Positions 38,622 to 46,259 of a stretch of DNA of 64,000 nucleotides are shown here, piece after piece. A program made the translations under genes and the position numbers. The notes beneath the pieces are model-generated. The model searched no databases. It was given only the letters and a program-made list of their open reading frames with translations, and was not told where the DNA came from. This stretch comes from Aureococcus anophagefferens. Taxonomy: Eukaryota > Sar > Pelagophyceae > Pelagomonadales > Pelagomonadaceae. Position 1 is the stretch's first letter. Every line of letters starts with the position of its first letter. The DNA lies in the NCBI RefSeq assembly GCF_000186865.1, contig NW_008705561.1, forward strand, positions 1,249,757 through 1,313,756, in the 5' to 3' direction.

Positions 38622-39064
38622 CGGGGTCGGACGTAACGAAAAAAGTAACCCGTTTTTAAGTCGTTGGCGCCGATTGTAAGTCGTAGGGTAAGTCGTCGGG
38701 CCCCGGGGTAAGTCGTTGAGCTCGCCAAAACGGACGGATGACTGGGCACTCGCCAAAACCCGCGGGCTACGAGGGACTTGACGACGCTCGCCAGCGCGTC
38801 GCTGCGCCCGAGCCAGCGCGTGGCGCACGAGTGGAGGATCTTGCCACTCTCGTCGTTGGCCTTCTGGACATCCACGGCGCCGACGCCGTCGGATTGCCCC
38901 GCCGCGCGCGCGCTCCGCGAAAGCGGCGCCCGCCCCGCGCGGCCTCGGGCCGAGGTAGGCCGCCGGGTAAGTCGTGGAGTCCGAAAGTAACCCGTCAGGT
39001 AAGTCGTTTTGGCCGAATGTAAGTCGTAAGTAACATGTTAGGTAAGCCGTTACGTCCGACCCCG
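38622..39064. mobile_element. Non-autonomous hAT-like transposon (443 bp) with transposase remnant
   Basis: Perfect 17-bp terminal inverted repeats: CGGGGTCGGACGTAACG at 38622-38638 and its reverse complement at 39048-39064. Perfect 8-bp target duplication CCGATGGC at 38614-38621 and 39065-39072, the length typical of hAT elements. Inside each end are four direct copies of a TAAGTCGT-like word (around 38655-38715 and 38970-39048, the last as TAAGCCGT), like subterminal transposase-binding repeats. On the minus strand, about 38815-38755, a fragment reads ILHSCATRWLGRSDALASVV, resembling the 'TRW' block of hAT transposases. No full transposase fits. The insertion lies 145 bp upstream of the GT92-like start. 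Confidence 0.85.
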
Positions 39065-39072
39065 CCGATGGC

Positions 39073-39786
39073 CGACGCGCCCCCCGTCCAAACTACCGGG
39101 GATTGGTGTGCGGCCAGGGACGCCCGGTGGCTAGACGTGCCAAAAACAAGCGCTCGCTTTGGGACGAATGGCTAGCCGTTTCGCTGGCTTGAGTACCAAA
39201 CACGTACGCGCGGGCCGGGAACGGAGACCTCTGAGGCCAAGCTTCCGACGCACGGCAGCCAGGTCTGGTGGTCGGAGTGGCCTTCCATGACCCCTAGGCG
39301 TAAGCCTGACCGTCGGTGCCCCCATCGGAGGTGGTTCTGGCGTCGACCAAATTCCACCGCGCGGGCCTCGTCTCCGCGGGGCTGCCGCGGCGTACAAGTC
39401 CGTGGCCGCGGTGCGCGCCACCATCGATGGCGTTGGATACGCCCCTTGGTTTAGGGCGCGACGTGGGTGTGACGGCTGGGGAACGCCGTTTCCCTGCACT
39501 TTAATCGACCACCCCGCCGCGCACGCAGGGGTGCCGGCGGCGCCACTGGCGGAGCAAACCCCGCCTTGTCCACACGACTCGGGGGACGGCAACAGCGATT
39601 GTTGAAGGTCTCATTGAAGTTCTGATAGCCGCTAGCAAGACTAGATAGCCAGCCAGCCTACTAGAGCGCCTCGGCTCGCTTCGCCACCGGCCGACGCGCG
39701 AGTCCCGAAGCTTACGTCCCGCGCGCGCTTGCCGCGCGGTGTCTTTCGGCCGGCGCGGGGTGCGACCCCCCCCGCGGTCCCGGCGC
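39073..39786. other. Spacer without recognisable gene
   Basis: About 0.7 kb between the hAT-like element and the 3' end of the SGF29-like gene. It has mixed, lower GC. Open frames (for example minus strand 39131-39592) have no domain signature and skewed Arg/Pro composition. Possibly old transposon debris; nothing further is supported. Confidence 0.45.
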
Positions 39787-40894
39787 TCAGGAGAAGGTGA
39801 AGAGGTTCTTGTCCGTCGCGGAGGCGTGGCGGAAGCGGGAGTTGGAGAAGAGGATCTTGCGCACCGACGACTTCCAGACGGGCGTCTTCCGGAGGTCGGA
39901 CTCGAGTTTCCAGTTGAGCTGGTCGAAGAAGTCCTCCTCGACGATGGCGCAGATGGCCTTGAAGTCGCCCTGCTCGTCGGGGCACTTGCGCAGCGCGTGC
40001 GCGATCATGTCGCTGTACGTCGCGGCGCCGCCGCCGCGCGCGGCCGGGTCGCCGCCGGGCGCGCCGCCGGCGCCGCGGTCGTACCAGGCCTGGCCCGGCG
40101 GCGGCGCGGCGCGCGCGCCGAGGGCCGCGGACGCGGCCACGGGGCGGTAGGGGTCCGCGGCCGCGTAGGCCGCGGGCGGCGGCGGGCTCCGGCGCGGCGC
40201 GGCGCGCTGGCGCTCGCGGAGCACGTAGCGCAGGCTCACGCGGCGGTGGGGCGTGCGGCCCGCGTCGTCCTCGTCGTCCTCGAACTTGAGCACGATCTCC
40301 GACGGCGCGCCGCCGGGCCCGCGCTTGGGCGCCTTGGACACGACGGCGCGGTAGAACGACGTCGTCTCGGGGAAGATCGCGACGACGCGCTCGCCCTTGG
40401 CGAGCTCGTCGAGGCCGTCCTCGGGCAGGCCCAGGCGGCGCACGCGGGACGCCGGGAGCTCGATGATCTTCGAGTCGTCCTCGTCCTGCACCGCGTACGC
40501 GTCGGACGTCGCGTCGTATTTGACGACGGACGCGAGGATCCACGACCCGTTCTCCTCGCTCAGCGACACCTTGGCCGCGACCTGCTCGTGGACCTTGGCG
40601 ACGCCGTCGACGTCGTCGCCGTAGGGCTCGCCGCCGTCGACGCCGTCCAGGTGCTCGAAGAAGCGCCCGAGGATCGCCTCCTCGTCCACGGGCATCGCCT
40701 CGAAGTGGCGCGCGACGGCGACGCTCAGCTCCGTCTCGCTCGCGTCCGCGCGCACGTTCAGCCGGTAGCGGGCCTAGAGGGACGCGGGGGTGAGCCACGG
40801 CGCGCGGCGGGGGGGGTGGGTCGGACGCACCACGTAGGTCCGCAGCGCCTCGAGGCTCAGCACGCGGAAGTCGACGCCGAGGCTCTTCGGGTAC
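39787..40894 (-). CDS. SAP30-like + SGF29 tandem-Tudor + winged-helix fusion (5' exon not resolved)
   Basis: Exons 40894-40834 and 40773-39787, joined by a 60-bp GT-AG intron; the 5' exon(s) upstream of 40894 are not identified. The join reads VLSLEALRTY|ARYRLNVRADAS followed by LSVAVARHFEAMPVDEEAIL. This matches the Sin3-binding SAP30 C-terminal domain ('L..LRRYKRHF.L...HF...PVNE'). Next is an SGF29-type double Tudor: VAAKVSLSEENGSWILASVV, SRVRRLGLPEDGLDEL, VVAIFPETTSFYRAVV, RRVSLRYVL, which in SAGA reads H3K4me. After a Pro/Ala linker, a winged-helix (H15/forkhead-like) end reads KTPVWKSSVRKILFSNSRFR. It thus combines an HDAC-complex domain with a SAGA-complex reader in one nuclear protein. 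Confidence 0.7.
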
Positions 40895-41313
40895 CTGCGG
40901 CGTGTCGCGGGTCATCGGTCGTGCCGGGGTGGCCGGTCCCGCCCGCCGGTGGCGCCGCGCGCCCCGGCCCGCGGCGGGCGGGTGCACGGGCTCGCCCGTT
41001 CCGAACGACGGTCCAAAAAGCGACGGCGGCAATCGCGGGGCACGGCGCCCGAGGCGCGACATCCATTGCGACGCGGGGATGCACTCTCGCTCATTGCGGG
41101 TGCCAATGTCGAGCGCCGACATGGTCCGCGCACCGCAGTCCTGTCGTCGAAAGCGCAAGGCCTTTGGCGCCGTCGATTGCGATGCGATCGGCCACTGCAT
41201 GCGAGAGCTCCTCTCTCTCTCTCTCTCTCTCTTAGCGTCGAGCCGATGTAGCCTCGATGTTGACGCGCTCGGCGACGTTCCCGCGGCGGCACTTGCGGCG
41301 GCGCCCCCCCAAC
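40895..41313. other. Region upstream of the SGF29-like gene, probably holding its 5' exon
   Basis: The first recognised exon of the SAP30-SGF29 gene has no in-frame ATG (an in-frame TGA lies 19 bp upstream of its first base) and begins after a CCGCAG acceptor. A short first exon must therefore lie here on the minus strand. Candidates are not distinguishable by eye. The stretch also has a (CT)11 microsatellite. Confidence 0.4.
41211..41232. repeat. (CT)11 microsatellite
   Basis: Pure 22-bp CT run; on the minus strand it is a (GA) run about 320 bp upstream of the first identified SGF29-like exon. Confidence 0.9.
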
Positions 41314-43893
41314 TTAGGACCCCTTATCCGCCGCGCCGCACATGGCCGCGCCGAAGAACTCCGCGCTCGCGTCGCCCGCGCAGCCGAAGTCGGCGCCGAA
41401 GCCGACGGGCTCGGGCGCGCCGCCGACGGACGTCTTCGGCGAGATGGGCTCGAGGTCGCCCGAGGCGATGGCGACGGCCGTCGCCGCCGCCGCCGCCGTC
41501 GTGTGGTACTCCGGGAAGTCGAGGACGTTCTCGAGGAGGTGGAGCGCGCGCATCGTCTCCTCGCCGGCCGTCGCCGCGCGGGCCGCGACGGCGTCGCGCG
41601 GCGCGGACGCCGCGGCGCCGAGCTTGGCGAGCACGCGGCCGCAGACGGCGCGCAGCGACTCCGGCGGCACGACCGTCGCCTGCTCCGCCAGGTCCTCCCA
41701 CGCGGAGCCCGCGCCGACGCGGCGGTGGCCGTGGTCCTTGTGCTTCTCCACGAGCTCCCGCGAGTGCTTGATGAGCGCGTAGCGGACGAGCTGCCAGACG
41801 CCGTAGGCGCGCATGTGGGCCGGGAACGCGTCGAAGAGGCCCTCCTCTATGAAGGCCGCGAAGTCGACGCCGTGGAGCGACAGGACCTCGGTCGTCGCGC
41901 ACGCGCGCACGGTGTAGAGCCGCGGCCGCGGCTTCCGGTCGCCGACCGTCAACATGCAGATGTCCTCGCCGACGGTCATCTTCGCGCTGACCATGGTGAA
42001 GGAGCACAGCGGGTTCACGGACTTCTCGCCCCAGCAGACGCAGCGCCCGTTCTGGAGCACGTACATCTCCTCGTTCGGCGTCAGATTCTGGTGGATCAGC
42101 GTGTCCCGGTCCATGAAGAACTTCGTCGAGAGCAGGTGGCTGATGCCGAGCACGAAGTTGTCGTGCTCGTAGATGAAGCGGTTGATGTCGCGCTCGAACG
42201 CGAACCCGAGCTCGTAGCTGTGGACGTCGACGCGCGAGTGCACGAGGTCGTGCTCCTCGGTTTCGTCGTCGTCGTAGCGCACGGAGAAGAGCAGGGCGTC
42301 ATCGACGTGCGTGACGACGCAGGGCCGCGGCCGGCCCGGCAGGTGCTGGCGGTCCCTGGTCTCCGGGTAGACCGCGAAGCGCGTGCCCGCGTAGAGGCGG
42401 AACGTGCGGCGCACGGCCTGCTCGTAGAAGCCGATGTGGGCGACCTCGCGGCCGAGGTTCTGGTGCGCGACGATGGCCTTGAGGGTCGGCGAGAGCCGCT
42501 CGAGGATGCGCTTGTTGTGCTCGTCGCGGAACGTCTTCTCCGCGAGGCCCATGTACTCGCGGAGCTTCATCCGCAGCGCCGGCGGCGTGTCCTGCTCGTC
42601 GAGGTAGGAGTTGAGCATGTCCAGCGTCATCGTGTAGTCGTTGCCCACGGGGTCCATGTTGCCGACGACGTTGCACAGGTCGCCGATGAGGAACGCCATG
42701 ACGATGCAGCCGACGAGGCCGACGATGAGGCAGAGCACCTCCTCGGCGACGTTCGTCGTGACGAAGTCGCCCTGGAGCGTGCCCAGGGCCCAGGTCAGCG
42801 CGTCGACGTAGACGGCCCAGATGCCCCGGTTCCAGAACCGGTCGAGCACGGTCATCGCGCAGTCGTTGTCGGGGTCGCGCGGGCCCCAGTCCGGGATGCC
42901 GCCGCGCTTCTTGTGGCAGTCGTCGAGCGTCATCGACGCGATCATGCGGATGGCGCAGGCCGTCCAGTGGAGCAGGAAGAGCAGGATGGCGATGTACTTG
43001 AGCACGGCCTGCTGGCCCGCGCGCATCGTGTTCCGCGCGGCGATGCGCGCCATGATGCGCGGCTGCTTGAGGACCCGGAGCATCTTCATGAGGCGCACCA
43101 TCTTGATCATCTTCAGGAAGCCGCTCTTCGCGCTGACGAGCTGGTACGGCAAGATCGACAGGAGGTCCAGCAGGAACCAGGAGCGCAGGTAGTTGACCGC
43201 GATGCGCCGCCGGTCGACGACCCACGCGTTGTCCTCGAAGAACGCGGTGTTGAAGCAGAGGCAGAGGTCCGCGAGGAACATGACGTCGACCATGGCGTTG
43301 AGCACCGCCAGCACGACGTACTTGTTGTAGCCCGGCGGGCTGCCCGCCGTGAAGTTGTCCGCGTACGCGTCCGGCGCGCGCGTGAAGCTCAGCTGGAACG
43401 GCGTCACGAGCATGACGTAGAAGATCAGGACCATCAACCAGACGTCCCAGCCGAAGCGCGCGTCCGTGCGCGGGTCCTGGACGGGGAAGAGGTGCCCCCG
43501 CGACTGCTTCGGGAAGGCCGCGTGCTCCGAGTTGACCTTCTCGTCGGCCTTGGGCTTCCGCGCGCTCAGGAAGCTGCCCCGCTTGCTCTCGCGGATGGTC
43601 CCGCGCGTCGACTTCGACGCCCGGTGCATCAGCTCCTCCATGCTCTCCGTCGCGCTCGCGGCGCCGGGGCTCGGCTCCGTCTCGTGGCCGCGATTGGTGA
43701 AGCTCACGGAGTTCATCTTGGCCAGCGCCGCGCGCTCCGGGGGCGTCGGCGCGGCCGCGGGCGTCGGCGCGGCCGCGAGCTCCAGCGCCGCCTCGTCGTC
43801 GTCCTTGGCCTCGTCGGACCGCCGCTTCGGCCGCCGCTTCACCTTCCGCGGGCCTCCCTTGCGCTTCTTTTTTTCGTCCCTCGGAGCCTCCAT
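41314..43893 (-). CDS. Cyclic-nucleotide-gated / HCN-like cation channel with unusual pore
   Basis: 859 residues from ATG 43893. Layout of the six-helix CNG/HCN/EAG group: basic N-terminal tail; S1 WDVWLMVLIFYVMLVTPFQL; S2-S3 LNAMVDVMFLADLCLCFNTA; voltage-sensor-like KMIKMVRLMKMLRVLKQPRI; S5 LKYIAILLFLLHWTACAIRM; pore and S6 ALTWALGTLQGDFVTTN, VLCLIVGLVGCIVMAFLIGD. C-linker (MTLDMLNSYLDEQDTPPALR) and a CNBD follow (HQNLTPNEEMYVLQNGRCVC, FTMVSAKMTVGEDICMLTVG). The filter reads LGTLQGD, not GYGD or the plant CNGC forms, so selectivity cannot be predicted. Between C-linker and CNBD a ~70-residue insertion with beta-strands (GTRFAVYPETRDRQH, CVVTHVDDALLFSVRYDDDE) looks Tudor-like. A frame 30 codons longer (43983) exists. 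Confidence 0.82.
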   Translation of the reverse strand: MEAPRDEKKKRKGGPRKVKRRPKRRSDEAKDDDEAALELAAAPTPAAAPTPPERAALAKMNSVSFTNRGHETEPSPGAASATESMEELMHRASKSTRGTIRESKRGSFLSARKPKADEKVNSEHAAFPKQSRGHLFPVQDPRTDARFGWDVWLMVLIFYVMLVTPFQLSFTRAPDAYADNFTAGSPPGYNKYVVLAVLNAMVDVMFLADLCLCFNTAFFEDNAWVVDRRRIAVNYLRSWFLLDLLSILPYQLVSAKSGFLKMIKMVRLMKMLRVLKQPRIMARIAARNTMRAGQQAVLKYIAILLFLLHWTACAIRMIASMTLDDCHKKRGGIPDWGPRDPDNDCAMTVLDRFWNRGIWAVYVDALTWALGTLQGDFVTTNVAEEVLCLIVGLVGCIVMAFLIGDLCNVVGNMDPVGNDYTMTLDMLNSYLDEQDTPPALRMKLREYMGLAEKTFRDEHNKRILERLSPTLKAIVAHQNLGREVAHIGFYEQAVRRTFRLYAGTRFAVYPETRDRQHLPGRPRPCVVTHVDDALLFSVRYDDDETEEHDLVHSRVDVHSYELGFAFERDINRFIYEHDNFVLGISHLLSTKFFMDRDTLIHQNLTPNEEMYVLQNGRCVCWGEKSVNPLCSFTMVSAKMTVGEDICMLTVGDRKPRPRLYTVRACATTEVLSLHGVDFAAFIEEGLFDAFPAHMRAYGVWQLVRYALIKHSRELVEKHKDHGHRRVGAGSAWEDLAEQATVVPPESLRAVCGRVLAKLGAAASAPRDAVAARAATAGEETMRALHLLENVLDFPEYHTTAAAAATAVAIASGDLEPISPKTSVGGAPEPVGFGADFGCAGDASAEFFGAAMCGAADKGS

Positions 43894-44093
43894 TGCCGAC
43901 CGATTGGAGCCCGGTGCTCTTGTCCGTAAGTGGATATTCAATGTTTTGTCAACGGCTAGTTCTATTAGTTCGTTTTCAAGCACAACATGCAGTTCACTCT
44001 AGAGTTGTGGCAATTATGAGCTCCGACTCGAGTGATATGCGCTCGTTGGCAGCTATCGATGCAATGATATGAGCTCTTGGTGACCGGCCATCG

Positions 44094-45071
44094 ATGCGAC
44101 GCGCCTTCGCGCTGCTCGCCGCGTCCTGCAGCCTCCGCGAATCCCGCGCCGACACGCTCATCGAGGCCGTCGTGCGCACGAGCAACATGTCGTCGCCGGC
44201 GTACTGGGAGGCGCACCACGTGCTCGCGCGCCTCAGACCGGGCGACTCCTGGTTCGGCCCGCTCACGCGCAAGTTCGCGCGCGACTACGTCGCGCTGCGG
44301 TACGCGCGCGCGTGCGCGCCGGGCGCCGCGGTCGTCCTCGGCAGCGGCTACTCGAAGTCGCCCTACTGGCTCGCGCGCACGGGCGCGTTCCGCGCCGTAC
44401 TCGGCGTCGACGCGTCGGCGTCGGCCGTGCGGGCCATGCGCCGCTTCGCGGCGTCGCGCGCGCACGGCGGCGGCGGCTGGGACCGCGTTCGATTCCTCCA
44501 CCGCGACGCGGCCGACCTTAAACTCGCCGCCGGCGCGGCGTCGCTCGTCGTCGACGAGGGCGTGCTGGACGTGCTCCAGGGCGTCGACGGCGGCCGGACC
44601 GCGGCGTCGCGCGCGCGCATGGCCGCGCACCTCGCCGAGGCCGCGCGCATCGTCGCGCCCGGCGGCGAGCTCGTCGTCGTCGGCTTCGCGGGGCCCGCGG
44701 GCGTCGTCAACGCGACGGCGCTGGGCGCGGCGGCCTGCTGGGCGCGCGCGGCGGCGGACGCGGAAACGCCGGCGCGCCGCGACTCGCCCTACTTCGTCCA
44801 CGACCTCGACCGGCTGTACCGCCAGCGCCGCGACCCGCGCCGGGCGTGCTCGCCCTTCGGCCCCGGCGCCTATTTGCTAAGACGGTCGGGTTACGCGTCC
44901 CGGGGCCGCCGCGGCGGGCGGTGGTGCCGCGCGCGGGTCGCGTTGCCGCCGCACGTCGGCGTCGCCGGCGACGGCGCCTCGACGAGGTGGTCGAGCGCGA
45001 ACGCGAAGAGCGCGGCCTTGTTCGGCCCCTTGTGGCCCGCGAGGTGCACGACGAAGTCGCCCGCGGCGTAG
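44094..45071 (+). CDS. SAM-dependent methyltransferase, METTL13 N-domain/EEF1AKMT4-like
   Basis: Up to 325 residues. MSSPAYWEAHHVLARLRPGD then SWFGPLTRKFARDYVALRYA precede motif I, AAVVLGSGYSKSPYWLARTG. Motif II is RAVLGVDASASAVRAM, and the acidic-Lys post-motif is ASLVVDEGVLDVLQ. These correspond to 'YW..R', 'LMVGCGNSxLS', 'NVDFSxxVI' and 'DxVIDKGTLDA' of METTL13-N and relatives, which methylate lysines of elongation factor eEF1A. Motif I has GSGYSK in place of GCGNS. Strand 5 is GGELVVVGFAG. A signal-like start (FALLAASCSLRES) is possible. The last ~60 codons overlap the convergent GT34 gene on the other strand. The end may instead be at an unseen splice or the overlap may be genuine. Confidence 0.65.
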   Translation: MRRAFALLAASCSLRESRADTLIEAVVRTSNMSSPAYWEAHHVLARLRPGDSWFGPLTRKFARDYVALRYARACAPGAAVVLGSGYSKSPYWLARTGAFRAVLGVDASASAVRAMRRFAASRAHGGGGWDRVRFLHRDAADLKLAAGAASLVVDEGVLDVLQGVDGGRTAASRARMAAHLAEAARIVAPGGELVVVGFAGPAGVVNATALGAAACWARAAADAETPARRDSPYFVHDLDRLYRQRRDPRRACSPFGPGAYLLRRSGYASRGRRGGRWCRARVALPPHVGVAGDGASTRWSSANAKSAALFGPLWPARCTTKSPAA

Positions 45072-46090
45072 GCCGCGGCCGCATGCGCCGCGTCCGCGGG
45101 CCGGAGCCGCGGGCGGACGAGGTACGAGTTGAGCGCGCACTGGGGGACGACCTTGATGCGGTCGCGGACGAGCCGCGGGTCCGCCGTCGTCCGCGGCACG
45201 GCGCGGCCGTGCCGCGCCGCGGCGCGCCGCCACGTCGCCGTGTCGGCAAAGAAGTGGAGCGCGCGCTGCTCGTACTCGAAGGGCAGCGCGTGCTCGTACC
45301 ACGGGTTCCGCGCCGCGAGGCCCCAGTCCGTCGCCGCGGCCCACATCTTCTTCAAAAAGTCGCGGGCCCAGGCCGAGTTCCGCACGAGGAACACGCCCGT
45401 GTTGTAGCCGCCCCAGTCCTCGGCCAGGACGAGGTCGTAGTCGCCGTCGACGAGCGACTCGAGGCAGACCTCCGGGTTCGCGAAGAGCGCGTCGCCGTCG
45501 ACGTAGAGCAGCCAGTCGAAGTCGTCGAGGTGCTCCGACAGCGCGAGGAGCTTGGACCAGGGCGCGGGCCGCTCGGGCGTCGTCCGCGCCTCGAACTCGA
45601 CGAGCTCGTAGCCGTGGTGCGCCGCGTAGGCCCGCTTGTTCTCGAGCGCGGCGCCGTTGAACTTCGCCGCGGCCGCGAAGCGCGCCGTCGACGCGCCCGC
45701 GGGGTCGACGAGCGTCACGACGCCGATGCGCGGCCGCCCGTGGCGCCGGCGCGCCGCGGGCGCCGGCGCGCACGCGGCCGCGTCGGGCCGCGGGCCCGGC
45801 GGCGCCCGCGCGAGCGACGCCGCGAGCCACCACCCGTAGTTCGCCGACAGCCGCCAGCACAGCGCAACGACGATCAGGGCCGCGTAGACGAGCCGGCGGC
45901 CGCACCACCAGAGGCCCCAGTAGTTGCCCCGCGGGCAGCGCGGGCAGGCCGCGCGCGCGCGCGCGCGCGCCGGCAGCGTGTGCGCCTGCAGCAGCGCCTC
46001 GTGCGTGCCGTTGACGAGCTCCTCGCAGGCCGAGGGCGGCGCCGCGCGCCGCAGCTGCATGCCGTCCATCTCCGCGCGCCGCAGCTGCAT
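44891..46090 (-). CDS. GT34-type (alpha-galactosyl/xylosyl) Golgi glycosyltransferase
   Basis: 399 residues. Type II topology: a cytosolic leader with a duplicated DGMQLRRA unit (30-bp tandem repeat at about 46060-46100), membrane segment RLVYAALIVVALCWRLSANY, Pro/Ala stem, then the catalytic domain. RIGVVTLVDPAGASTARFAA opens it. YELVEFEARTTPERPAPWSK leads to DDFDWLLYVDGDALFAN with the DxD metal site. NTGVFLVRNSAWARDFLKKM and FVVHLAGHKGPNKAALF are the GMA12/MNN10 (GT34) hallmarks. This family adds galactose or xylose to polysaccharides or N-glycans. The first ATG after an in-frame stop is at 46090. The 3' end overlaps the convergent methyltransferase frame by 181 bp. Confidence 0.8.
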   Translation of the reverse strand: MQLRRAEMDGMQLRRAAPPSACEELVNGTHEALLQAHTLPARARARAACPRCPRGNYWGLWWCGRRLVYAALIVVALCWRLSANYGWWLAASLARAPPGPRPDAAACAPAPAARRRHGRPRIGVVTLVDPAGASTARFAAAAKFNGAALENKRAYAAHHGYELVEFEARTTPERPAPWSKLLALSEHLDDFDWLLYVDGDALFANPEVCLESLVDGDYDLVLAEDWGGYNTGVFLVRNSAWARDFLKKMWAAATDWGLAARNPWYEHALPFEYEQRALHFFADTATWRRAAARHGRAVPRTTADPRLVRDRIKVVPQCALNSYLVRPRLRPADAAHAAAAYAAGDFVVHLAGHKGPNKAALFAFALDHLVEAPSPATPTCGGNATRARHHRPPRRPRDA

Positions 46091-46259
46091 GCCGTCGATC
46101 GCGAGCGACGACGCGCAGTGCGGCGCGTTCGCGTCGACGGCCGCGGCGCTCGACGTCGTCGACGGCTCGATGTTGCACCACAGCTTGAAGGCTTATTGAA
46201 CCCGAAGGCCTACCCGAGGCATGAGCCTCGAGCCCCAACTCGCTCCTCGCCGCCCCTTC

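Noticed and set aside
38755..38875. Transposase-like peptide as a functional gene
   Set aside because: Only about 40 residues resemble a hAT block; the rest of the catalytic domain is missing, so it is treated as a remnant inside a non-autonomous element.
39131..39592. Possible 153-codon minus-strand gene
   Set aside because: No domain, biased composition, no supporting start context; the region looks like decayed sequence.
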